Below, piece by piece: positions 1-6,531 of a stretch of DNA of 9,041 nt. The first letter of the stretch is position 1; every line of letters begins with the position of its first letter. The notes under the pieces are model-generated. The model made no database searches and was not told the DNA's origin. It saw only the letters and a program-made list of their open reading frames with translations. Position numbers and translations under genes: made by a program. The stretch is from Syntrophales bacterium (lineage in GTDB: Bacteria; Desulfobacterota; Syntrophia; Syntrophales; UBA2210), in contig JAUSPK010000191.1 in the NCBI GenBank assembly GCA_030655735.1, positions 1-9,041 on the forward strand, written 5' to 3'.

Positions 1-1
1 C

Positions 2-850
2 TCCCCCGCCATGTTTTTGCTCTTCTCCGCCCTGATCGAAAAAGGGGACGAGGTCATCATATCGGACCCCCACTATGCGTGCTATCCGAACTTCATCAGC
101 TTTCTCGAAGGGGTTCCGGCCCGTGTCAACGTCTTTGAGGAAGATGGTTTTCAGTATACACCTGAAGGGATCAGGGAAAAGATATCCCCCAGGACAAAGG
201 GGATCATGATCAATTCCCCCTCCAATCCGACTGGAAACCTCCTCAGCACTGAGCGGATGGCTCAGATAGCGTCATACGGTATCCCCGTTATTGCCGATGA
301 GATATACCACGGCCTTGTCTACGAAGGAGAGGAACACACCATCCTCGAGTTCACCGATAACGCCTTTGTACTGAACGGATTCTCCAAGGCCTACGCCATG
401 ACCGGGTGGAGGCTGGGATACCTCATCGCGCCAAAGGAATACATACGCCCCATACAGAAGATTCAGCAGAACTTCTTCATTTCTGCGAACTCCTTTGCGC
501 AGTGGGGAGGGATAGCTGCGCTCCGGGAGGCGGGAGATGACGTGGTCCGGATGAGAAATATCTTCAACGAACGGAGAAAATTCATCATACGGCGTCTCCG
601 CGAGATCGGTCTCGGGATCACGGTGGAACCGACGGGGGCGTTTTACATACTCGGAAATATCAAGACCTTTTCGGCAAACTCATACGAGACGGCCTTCGAC
701 ATCCTTGAAAAGGCCCATGTCGGCGTCACCCCGGGAATTGACTTCGGGAAAAACTGCGAAGGGTATCTGAGGTTTTCGTATGCAACCTCCATGGAGAAGA
801 TAGAAGAGGGGATCAACCGAATAGAAAGATACCTGAAGGAGTATGCATGA
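2..850 (+). CDS. PLP-dependent class I/II aminotransferase, C-terminal part (5' end outside window)
   Basis: The frame is open from base 2, where it reads Ser-Pro-Ala before the first internal Met at 11, so the gene begins left of the window. What remains (about 282 residues) is the large-domain core and C-terminal domain of a fold-type-I aminotransferase of the aspartate/aromatic type. Visible family motifs in order: NSPSNPTG, whose Asn (224-226) contacts the cofactor; ADEIYHGL, whose Asp (296-298) pairs with the pyridine nitrogen; GFSKAYAMTGWRLGY, whose Lys (386-388) forms the Schiff base with PLP; and GYLRFSYA, whose Arg (770-772) should bind the substrate carboxylate. The enzyme is expected to be cytosolic and to move an amino group between an amino acid and a 2-oxo acid. 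The amino acid cannot be told from the sequence. The stop overlaps the start of the following HAD gene (ATGA), so the two are probably co-transcribed and translationally coupled. Confidence 0.93.
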   Translation, partial: SPAMFLLFSALIEKGDEVIISDPHYACYPNFISFLEGVPARVNVFEEDGFQYTPEGIREKISPRTKGIMINSPSNPTGNLLSTERMAQIASYGIPVIADEIYHGLVYEGEEHTILEFTDNAFVLNGFSKAYAMTGWRLGYLIAPKEYIRPIQKIQQNFFISANSFAQWGGIAALREAGDDVVRMRNIFNERRKFIIRRLREIGLGITVEPTGAFYILGNIKTFSANSYETAFDILEKAHVGVTPGIDFGKNCEGYLRFSYATSMEKIEEGINRIERYLKEYA

Positions 851-1566
851 GACCCCTGGCCCCGATAAACGGGATAAGTGCGTTAACAAAATTATTTTCT
901 GCCAGAAAAATAATTCCTAACTTACTAAAGGCCGTCCTGTTTGATTTTGACGGCACACTAGCCTCACTGAACGTGGACTTTATCCGGATGCGCGGGGCCG
1001 TCCTGGATCTCATGGGTGATTACTGCACCCCGTCGGACGCGATAGGAGACCTGTACGTGCTGGAGATGATTGAGGCGGGGAGGAAACTCATCTCCGAAAG
1101 GTGCCCGCGCAGAGAGGGCGAATTCTTCGCCAGGGCACATGAGGTGATAAGCGCCATAGAGACTGAGGGGGCGAGGGAGGGCACCCTGCTGCCCGGCACG
1201 GAGGAGATGCTCCGTGAACTGAGAAGACGACATATAAAGACCGGGGTCGTGACACGAAACTGCAGGGCCGCTGTTGTGCAGCTGTTTCCCGATATAGATT
1301 CCCGCTGTGACGCCGTCATTACCCGGGAGGGTGCCGCACGGGTAAAACCGCACCCGGACCATCTCCTGACGGCACTCGGCTCTCTGGACACGGACCCCAC
1401 ATTTGCGGCGATGGTGGGGGATCACCCAATGGATATCACCGTGGGGAAAGAGGTGGGAGTCTATACCGTCGGCGTGCTGACGGGATACTCCGAGGCCGGG
1501 GCCCTTCGTCAGGCGGGGGCGGATCTGATTATTGAAAGGGCCTCCGACATAACCCGCTACCTGTAA
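847..1566 (+). CDS. HAD-superfamily hydrolase (phosphoglycolate phosphatase-like)
   Basis: A 239-residue haloacid-dehalogenase-type phosphatase. Motif I is FDFDGTL with Asp33 as nucleophile and Asp35 as acid/base. Motif II is Thr136 in GVVTRN, motif III is Lys167 in VKPHPD, and motif IV is GDHPMD with Asp192 and Asp196 for Mg2+. The helical stretch between motifs I and II (about 40-125) fits a C1 cap, as in subfamily IA enzymes such as phosphoglycolate phosphatase. It probably dephosphorylates a small cytosolic metabolite; the substrate is unknown. The start at 847 is favoured because AAGGAG at 836-841 precedes it by 5 bases and it overlaps the aminotransferase stop. No ATG, GTG or TTG lies in frame between 847 and motif I. 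This start leaves about 28 residues before the usual N-terminal strand, encoded by unusually AT-rich DNA with TTA codons and a palindrome (see 890-915). No link with the pterin genes downstream is evident. Confidence 0.88.
   Translation: MRPLAPINGISALTKLFSARKIIPNLLKAVLFDFDGTLASLNVDFIRMRGAVLDLMGDYCTPSDAIGDLYVLEMIEAGRKLISERCPRREGEFFARAHEVISAIETEGAREGTLLPGTEEMLRELRRRHIKTGVVTRNCRAAVVQLFPDIDSRCDAVITREGAARVKPHPDHLLTALGSLDTDPTFAAMVGDHPMDITVGKEVGVYTVGVLTGYSEAGALRQAGADLIIERASDITRYL
890..915. repeat. AT-rich imperfect palindrome inside the HAD N-terminal extension
   Basis: The arms 890-900 (aattattttct) and 904-915 (agaaaaataatt) are complementary apart from one bulged A and are separated by gcc. The surrounding 880-925 stretch is far richer in A/T than the gene on either side and encodes the atypical N-terminal extension of the HAD protein. 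It could be a small inserted palindromic element or an mRNA hairpin near the translation start. There is no second copy in the window. Confidence 0.5.
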
Positions 1567-1661
1567 GCGGCGGCGCCTCAAAAACGAGAAGGGGGAAACC
1601 CGGAGAAGTTGAATCTATCCTCTTAAGGCTCTCCCTCTGAATTGATAAAGGACGTGAGACC

Positions 1662-2042
1662 ATGTATGAGATTACCGTGCACAAGACATTCTCCGCCGCG
1701 CATACCCTGGACATCGGGAGCGAGCACGAAGCGCTCCACGGACACAATTTCAAGGTTGAGGCCACCGTCGCATCCGAAGAGCTGAATGCGGATGGTCTCG
1801 TCCTGGATTTTCGGGTCCTGAAGCAATGGGTGAACAAAATCCTCGAAGATCTGGACCACACGTTTCTCAACGACCGTTCTCCGTTCAGGGATATCAGCCC
1901 CACATCGGAGCACATCGCCCGGTTCATCTACGACCGACTGGAGAGGGACGCGGCCCCGCTGGGCCTGCAGGTATCCCGTGTCGCGGTATGGGAATCCGAG
2001 GGTTCGAAGGCGACATATATGAAAAACTGCTTAGTCCCTTAG
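1662..2042 (+). CDS. COG0720 pterin synthase, QueD/PTPS family, PTPS-III-like active site
   Basis: A 126-residue tunnel-fold protein of the 6-pyruvoyl/6-carboxy-tetrahydropterin synthase family, near the usual 120-140 residues. Zinc ligands are His14 in FSAAHTL and His26 and His28 in LHGHNF. Asp65-His66 in LDHTFLND is the conserved catalytic pair, PTSE (80-83) is the family motif, and Glu111 in VWESEG should anchor the pterin ring. In QueD a catalytic Cys sits four residues before HGH; here that position is His22. The glutamate one residue later (Glu23) is present. Glu without Cys is what has been described for PTPS-III enzymes, which turn 7,8-dihydroneopterin triphosphate into 6-hydroxymethyl-7,8-dihydropterin and replace FolB in folate synthesis. 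An automated pipeline would probably call this queD. AAAGGA at 1647-1652, 9 bases upstream, supports the start. folE2, which makes the substrate, follows on the same strand. Family membership is nearly certain; the PTPS-III assignment is inferred. Confidence 0.93.
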   Translation: MYEITVHKTFSAAHTLDIGSEHEALHGHNFKVEATVASEELNADGLVLDFRVLKQWVNKILEDLDHTFLNDRSPFRDISPTSEHIARFIYDRLERDAAPLGLQVSRVAVWESEGSKATYMKNCLVP

Positions 2043-2083
2043 TTGTAAATTTCTTGCAAAAATGGCAAAAGAATTAAAAACAA

Positions 2084-2160
2084 TCACGAAACCACGAAAA
2101 GAAAGAAAGCTCGAAATCAAATCTTATTTTTAGTATTTTCGTAACTTCGTGTTTTCGTGA
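2084..2160. repeat. Long-range inverted repeat with repeated CACGAAA units
   Basis: The arms 2084-2098 (tcacgaaaccacgaa) and 2146-2160 (ttcgtgttttcgtga) are complementary at 14 of 15 positions across a 47-base AT-rich centre. Each arm itself contains two near-copies of a CACGAAA unit. It fills most of the spacer between the pterin synthase and folE2. It may be a dispersed intergenic repeat, a fold-back mRNA structure or a regulator site. No T-run follows the right arm, so it does not look like a simple intrinsic terminator. Confidence 0.7.
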
Positions 2161-2176
2161 TAAAATTCTATTTGGT

Positions 2177-2191
2177 TCCGGCTTGTCCGGA
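2177..2191. repeat. Short REP-like hairpin (copy A)
   Basis: tccgg (2177-2181) and ccgga (2187-2191) form a 5-bp stem with loop cttgt, followed by attagg. The pattern is a G/C-rich stem around CTTGT/CTCGT followed by GATWRGG. It recurs at 8905-8922 and partly at 8976-8991, which suggests a dispersed repeat family. It lies just upstream of folE2. Confidence 0.5.
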
Positions 2192-2215
2192 TTAGGTCCG
2201 CAAAGGCACACAAAA

Positions 2216-2998
2216 ATGGTAGACATACAAAATCTGAAAGATCACCGAAATATCGATATACAGAAGGTGGGAGTGAAGGGAATCAAGTACCCCGTCATCG
2301 TCCTCGACAAGGCAAATGGGACACAGCATGTCAATGCCACCATCAATATGTACGTCAATCTCCCCCATAGTTTCAAGGGAACGCACATGAGCCGTTTCGT
2401 CGAGATCCTGAATGAGTATAGGGGCCAGATCAACATCAATACCTTCCGGAAGCTCCTGCAGCGGATCAAGGAAAAACTAAATGCCGAATCCTCCCACATA
2501 GAGATACGGTTTCCATACTTCATAGAAAAGACCGCCCCCGTCTCGAAGGCCAGGAGTCTTATGGAATACGAGTGTTCCTTCTGCGGGGAAAGCAAAGGCG
2601 AAAAGAACGATTTTCTCGTCGGCATCGCCGTACCGGTCACAACGGCGTGTCCCTGTTCAAAGGAGATAAGCGACATGGGCGCGCACAACCAGAGGAGTGT
2701 GGTACGGGTCCAGCTGAGATTTAAGAAGTTCTTCTGGATAGAGGACGTCATCAGGCTGGTGGAAAAATCGGCAAGCAGCGAGATCTTTTCGCTCCTCAAG
2801 AGGGCGGACGAAAAATACGTCACGGAGATGGCATATCAAAATCCGATGTTTGTCGAGGATGTCGTTAGAACCGTTTCGGAAAAACTCAATGAATCCTCAA
2901 ACTTCACCTGGTACAGTGTGGAAGCGGAGAACATGGAGAGCATACACAACCACAACGCTTACGCCTATATAGAAAAGACAGAAACCGACAGCCAGTGA
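2216..2998 (+). CDS. folE2: GTP cyclohydrolase IB (FolE2)
   Basis: A 260-residue FolE2 protein, the standard family length. It converts GTP to 7,8-dihydroneopterin triphosphate and formate, the first step of folate and queuosine synthesis. Recognisable family segments are the N-terminal DIQNLKDHRNIDIQKVGVKG, FKGTHMSRFVEIL, and CPCSKEISDMGAHNQR. The metal-site residues expected for the family are in or near that last motif (Cys145/Cys147, His157), with Glu214 in MFVEDVVR. I chose ATG 2216 because the characteristic N-terminus starts there and AAAGG lies at 2202-2206. A longer TTG start at 2183 would translate part of a hairpin repeat. The IB type does not depend strictly on zinc, so it is often kept or induced under zinc limitation, but I see no clear Zur-type operator here. 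C120-S-F-C123 forms an extra CxxC in a part of the fold where I do not expect metal ligands. The gene converges on the cyclase gene with a 65-base gap and no obvious terminator. Confidence 0.95.
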   Translation: MVDIQNLKDHRNIDIQKVGVKGIKYPVIVLDKANGTQHVNATINMYVNLPHSFKGTHMSRFVEILNEYRGQININTFRKLLQRIKEKLNAESSHIEIRFPYFIEKTAPVSKARSLMEYECSFCGESKGEKNDFLVGIAVPVTTACPCSKEISDMGAHNQRSVVRVQLRFKKFFWIEDVIRLVEKSASSEIFSLLKRADEKYVTEMAYQNPMFVEDVVRTVSEKLNESSNFTWYSVEAENMESIHNHNAYAYIEKTETDSQ

Positions 2999-3063
2999 GC
3001 AGATCCTCGGGATTGCAAGTCAGTCAAACATCAGTCTCGTCGATTCGCATCCTTATTCTTGGA

Positions 3064-5658
3064 TCACTTCTTAACTTTTCTCTTTCCCTTGCCCACTTTT
3101 GCATCGGTGATTTCATAGACTTTCATGTCCACGATCGAGGGGGCATTGCTCACGTCTATCTCCCGGACATTCAGACTGGCCTTGACCGCACGCAAGGTCT
3201 TGTCACTGATCAGGATACTGTTCGGATACGTCTTTGTGAGTGCCTGGAGTCTGAAGACGGTGTTGACCGAATCACCGATAACGGTATAGTCCATCTTTTT
3301 ATCAAACCCGATGTTCCCTACGACAACTTCGCCCGTATGAACACTGATGCCGACAACCACCGGATTACCTATCTCTTTCACCCAGTAGTCGTTGACTTCA
3401 GCGATGGCTTCCCTCATCTCGATCGCCGCAGCGACGGCATTATCCGCGTCTCCTATACTGGAGATGGGGGCGCCGAATATCGCCAGGAAACCGTCGCCGA
3501 GATATTTGTCAACGATGCCGTGGTGCTTGAAAACGATTTCTCCCATAACGGAGAAGAACCGATTGAGCATAAGAACGGTCTTCTGCGGCCCAATCTTCTG
3601 GGCAAGGAGTGAAAATCCCCTTATGTCAATATTGATAAGCGTGAGCATCCTGAATTCTTCAACCGTCAGCTGCCCTGTCTCCGCGCCGTGGATAATCTTG
3701 TCCACGACCTCCTTGGGGACAAACTTCTGGAAGATGCGGCGCACCTCTCGCTCATTCTCCGCCATGGATACGGTTTCATTATAGTGATTGGCGTTTTCTA
3801 TGGCCACGCTGACCGAAGAAGCGATGGATTGCAGCAGCTGTTTGTCGCTGGAATCGAAGTCGCCATCCATCTTGTTGAGGACCTCGATAACCCCGGTAAC
3901 CCTCCCCTCCGATATCATGGGAACACAGAGGATGGCCTTCGTGTGAAAACCGGTGGCCTGATCCACATCAGGGGAAAAGAGGGAGGAGTTGCTGATATCA
4001 TTTACTACAACAGCGTTCCCGCGGGCCGCGACGTACCCGGCAACACCCTGCCCCACCTTGATCCGGACCCCCTGCAACTTCTCCATATCGATATTCAGTG
4101 TAACGGTGAACTCAAGCCCGTCTTCACGCATAAGGAGAAGGGCCCCGGCCTCCACGTTCATAACCGTACTGATCATATCCATCGTATAGTTGAGGACCTG
4201 GCTGATGTCGAACGTGGAAGAGGCGAGGGCGCCCCCGATCTGTTTCAGTGTGTCCAGTTCCTGGTCCCGTTTGATGACGTAGTCGCCGAGCCGGTTCCTC
4301 TCCATTGCAAGGGAGAGGGTATCCGCCATCCTGTCGATGAATTCGCGTACTCTATAAAAGAGGTCGGGGCTCTCCGCGCACAGGATCATAACCCCCGCGA
4401 TATCCCCTTCTATCTTCAGGGGGACAAGGATACAGGACTGGTTTCCGGCAAGAAATTCCTTCTCGCTCTCATGGGCGAGCGCAGAGGTATCATCGATAAT
4501 CAGCGTGACCCCCTGCTTCAGGACCTTGTCAAACACCGACCCCTGATAGGGATAATAGGCATCCTTTGAGAGGGAGACAGGTCCGGTAGCCATAAAATCG
4601 AGGAGCTTTACATCATTCGGCCTGATATCGTCCTTCATCAGAACAACTGCAAGATCGAACAGGACCACCGACTGTATCTCACTGAGGATGCCGTGCAGAA
4701 GTTCCCTTCCCCTGAGGCTCGAATTGATAACATGGACAATCTTCTGCATGGAAGCGAGATGGGAATCGCTTTCCTGTTTTTCCTTTGAGAGACTCAGATT
4801 CTCATAGGTGAACGCCGCATTACTCAAAAGGGGTCCCAGTATCTCAACATCTTCACTGGCGAAAGGAGATTCTTCCTCCTTTCTGGAGAGTGTAACCACT
4901 CCCACGACATCCCTCATAGTCCTCAGGGGCATGCAGACAAAGGATTTTGTCCCGTACTGCGGGCGGTTCTTTCTCCCAAAACGGGTGTCATTCTCAATGT
5001 TTTCAACAATAAGGGGCGATTTATTGATAACGGCATACTTGGCGATGCTATCGGCAAAATCTACCTTATCACCCACCTTTAGCTGTTCTTCTGAGAGACC
5101 GATGGCAGCCTTTACAACAAACGTCTTACGGTATGGACGTTCCAGAATCAATACTGAACCAATATTTGCACCTGTCAGTTTCAGGGCCCGCTCCAGGGTA
5201 ACATACAGTATCTCTTCGGGATCGAAGGTTACGTAAGAAAGCTCCGAGAGCTCTTTGAGGGCAGCTACTTCCGCAACCTTCTGCTGCAATTGCCCGAATG
5301 TCGCCCCAAACCGACCCTCCAGTGTGCCGAAGTTCTCAACAATATTAGCTAGTTCGTCCGAGCCTTTCTTAGGTTGATCGATCATAAATTCCGACGCGAG
5401 CTTTTCTGCAATATCTTTGGATATCATTGTCACCCTGTCAAAGATCTTGCGGAGTATGCCAAACCCAACCAATGAAAAGATCAGAAAAAAGAGGAAAAAT
5501 AGAGAGAAATATTCGTCCGCTATAATTTTGTACTTGAGGCCGAAAAAAATAAACCCGCAGACGGGAACCAGAAAAAAGAGGGCGAAGATAAGATTCAGCC
5601 ACTGATACAGCCCTCTGTTCCTCGGAAACAATCTGTCCGTATATTCTTTTAATTTCAT
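3064..5658 (-). CDS. Membrane-anchored class III adenylate cyclase with three GAF domains
   Basis: An 864-residue signalling protein. Residues about 20-41 and 51-69 are two hydrophobic helices with a very short outer loop, which anchor it in the inner membrane. A probably coiled-coil linker follows (about 75-135), then three GAF modules at roughly 135-295, 305-455 and 470-635. The C-terminal class III cyclase domain runs from about 660 to 845. Catalytic residues are complete: metal-binding Asp678 (NIDIRGFS) and Asp722 (KYLGDGFLAIFG), adenine-selecting Lys718 and Asp790, and transition-state residues Asn799 and Arg803 in DYTVIGDSVNTVFRLQ. The Lys/Asp pair points to ATP, hence cAMP. GAF3 has N595-K596-x4-F601-x3-D605, close to the NKFDE motif of cyclic-nucleotide-binding GAFs but with Lys in place of the final Glu. 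Class III cyclases act as homodimers, so the GAFs probably transmit a ligand signal to the catalytic dimer. ATG 5658 has an AAGGG-type ribosome site just upstream. The SGNH frame ends 100 bases upstream on the same strand and may be co-transcribed. Confidence 0.94.
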   Translation of the reverse strand: MKLKEYTDRLFPRNRGLYQWLNLIFALFFLVPVCGFIFFGLKYKIIADEYFSLFFLFFLIFSLVGFGILRKIFDRVTMISKDIAEKLASEFMIDQPKKGSDELANIVENFGTLEGRFGATFGQLQQKVAEVAALKELSELSYVTFDPEEILYVTLERALKLTGANIGSVLILERPYRKTFVVKAAIGLSEEQLKVGDKVDFADSIAKYAVINKSPLIVENIENDTRFGRKNRPQYGTKSFVCMPLRTMRDVVGVVTLSRKEEESPFASEDVEILGPLLSNAAFTYENLSLSKEKQESDSHLASMQKIVHVINSSLRGRELLHGILSEIQSVVLFDLAVVLMKDDIRPNDVKLLDFMATGPVSLSKDAYYPYQGSVFDKVLKQGVTLIIDDTSALAHESEKEFLAGNQSCILVPLKIEGDIAGVMILCAESPDLFYRVREFIDRMADTLSLAMERNRLGDYVIKRDQELDTLKQIGGALASSTFDISQVLNYTMDMISTVMNVEAGALLLMREDGLEFTVTLNIDMEKLQGVRIKVGQGVAGYVAARGNAVVVNDISNSSLFSPDVDQATGFHTKAILCVPMISEGRVTGVIEVLNKMDGDFDSSDKQLLQSIASSVSVAIENANHYNETVSMAENEREVRRIFQKFVPKEVVDKIIHGAETGQLTVEEFRMLTLINIDIRGFSLLAQKIGPQKTVLMLNRFFSVMGEIVFKHHGIVDKYLGDGFLAIFGAPISSIGDADNAVAAAIEMREAIAEVNDYWVKEIGNPVVVGISVHTGEVVVGNIGFDKKMDYTVIGDSVNTVFRLQALTKTYPNSILISDKTLRAVKASLNVREIDVSNAPSIVDMKVYEITDAKVGKGKRKVKK

Positions 5659-5758
5659 TTCTCTATCCCTTCAAGGCAAAGATGCTGAACAAACACAGTC
5701 ATTTTCCACAGAGTGAAATTACCTCAAAAAATATATCAATGCAACCTTCAATCGCACA

Positions 5759-6370
5759 TTATAAGAGCAGTTCCATAATCGCCTCCGCCATAAACCTATA
5801 TGCATGAGAAACCGGATTTACCCGGTCGGCCTTGACCAGATCACCAAATCGTACCCCCCCTGATATCTTATTCCTCCAGTACACGTGCACCTGTGCCAGA
5901 GGGAGTCCGTGAAGCGCTGCCATTTTTTGAAGCTGGCCGTAATATCCTTCCACAAACAGATTCGCCTTCTCTGTTTCCAAACAGACCGAGGCAACCAGAA
6001 CGATTTCGAAACTTGTCTGTTCCCGTATCCCTCGGATAATCCCTTCGATGTCTTTTCCAAACTCCTCCGGGGTGTATCCACAGGAGGCATCGTTGAGTCC
6101 AAACTGTACCAGGACACAATCCGGATTGTGGTCCAGAACATCCCGTTGTGGGCGGTGCAATCCATGGTGGGCGGTGCCTGCCGGTATCCCGCAATGTATC
6201 AGTCTGAACCGGGCAGCGGGAAATTTCTCATCATACTCATCCAGAAATCCAGGTGCCCCCTGTCTACCATTCCATCCGCACGTCAGCGAATCCCCCAGAG
6301 CGACAATGACGAGAGAGACACCTGATCGAAGCCTCTTTATCGCGTTTACCGGTTTTATCGTTGGTTTTAT
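5759..6370 (-). CDS. SGNH/GDSL-family hydrolase frame without a canonical start; possible pseudogene
   Basis: Read on the minus strand, this frame gives an SGNH esterase/lipase-type fold. Block I is VALGDSLTCGW with the nucleophile Ser in GDS (6295-6287). Block II is HCGIPAGT. Block III is QFGLNDASCGY, with GLND at 6100-6089. The frame is open back to a stop at 6391-6389, and its sequence looks like real protein before GDSL (KPVNAIKRLRSGVSLVIVAL). No ATG, GTG or TTG occurs before block I; the first is TTG 6160, which would remove blocks I and II. I give the end as ATA 6370 only as one candidate; ATA 6358, ATA 6340 and ATT 6307 are others. Near the C-terminus, where the family has DGVHP, this reads DRVNP, so the catalytic His is Asn (codon 5818-5816). 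Another His lies four residues later (5806-5804). The role is unknown; relatives remove acyl or acetyl groups from lipids or sugars. It may be decaying or carry a sequencing frameshift. Confidence 0.72.
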   Translation of the reverse strand: MKPTIKPVNAIKRLRSGVSLVIVALGDSLTCGWNGRQGAPGFLDEYDEKFPAARFRLIHCGIPAGTAHHGLHRPQRDVLDHNPDCVLVQFGLNDASCGYTPEEFGKDIEGIIRGIREQTSFEIVLVASVCLETEKANLFVEGYYGQLQKMAALHGLPLAQVHVYWRNKISGGVRFGDLVKADRVNPVSHAYRFMAEAIMELLL

Positions 6371-6451
6371 TTCACCACGTGTTGGTAATTACACGAACGG
6401 AATTTGTCAAGAATAAAAGAACCTTCATAGACTGACTCAAGCCTTTGCGTC

Positions 6452-6480
6452 TTGAAATCTCCGAAAGGATGCTTTATACT
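6452..6480 (+). promoter_or_regulatory. Sigma70-type promoter for the GAF-GspE gene
   Basis: TTGAAA at 6452-6457 and TATACT at 6475-6480 each match the consensus at five of six positions and are separated by 17 bases. Transcription should start near 6487, about 45 bases before ATG 6532. The divergent spacer (about 6390-6531) probably also drives the minus-strand genes, for which I cannot define a convincing promoter. Confidence 0.7.
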
Positions 6481-6522
6481 TACCGCAATATCATCCCACG
6501 GCACACGAGCGTACCACAAATC

Positions 6523-6526
6523 AGGA
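6523..6526 (+). promoter_or_regulatory. Ribosome binding site that decides the GAF-GspE start
   Basis: AGGA lies five bases before ATG 6532. The frame also extends upstream to TTG 6445 and ATG 6469, but both lie ahead of the predicted transcription start, and ATG 6469 has its purine run abutting the codon. Confidence 0.65.
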
Positions 6527-6531
6527 TATAT

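Noticed and set aside
964..1581. 205-residue minus-strand frame opposite the HAD gene
   Set aside because: The HAD motifs on the plus strand are complete and in order; the minus frame has no recognisable domain.
2161..2166. TAAAAT as a -10 box for folE2
   Set aside because: No acceptable -35 lies 16-18 bases upstream, and the site abuts the inverted-repeat arm.
2183..2215. TTG 2183 as the folE2 start
   Set aside because: It would add 11 residues encoded by the hairpin repeat, while the conserved N-terminus and AAAGG support ATG 2216.
2999..3063. Shared bidirectional terminator between folE2 and the cyclase
   Set aside because: Only a weak gatcc/ggatc pairing across about 50 bases is visible, with no compact G/C hairpin and T-run on either strand.
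3688..4569. 293-residue open frame on the plus strand inside the cyclase gene
   Set aside because: It is antisense to the GAF region of a clearly recognisable 864-residue cyclase and has no family motif of its own. Frames at 2995-3612, 3392-3784 and 4808-5236 are shadows of the same kind.
6405..6410. TTGACA on the minus strand as a -35 box for the SGNH gene
   Set aside because: The hexamer is perfect, but at 17-base spacing the -10 would be TACCAA, a poor match, so I do not call a promoter.
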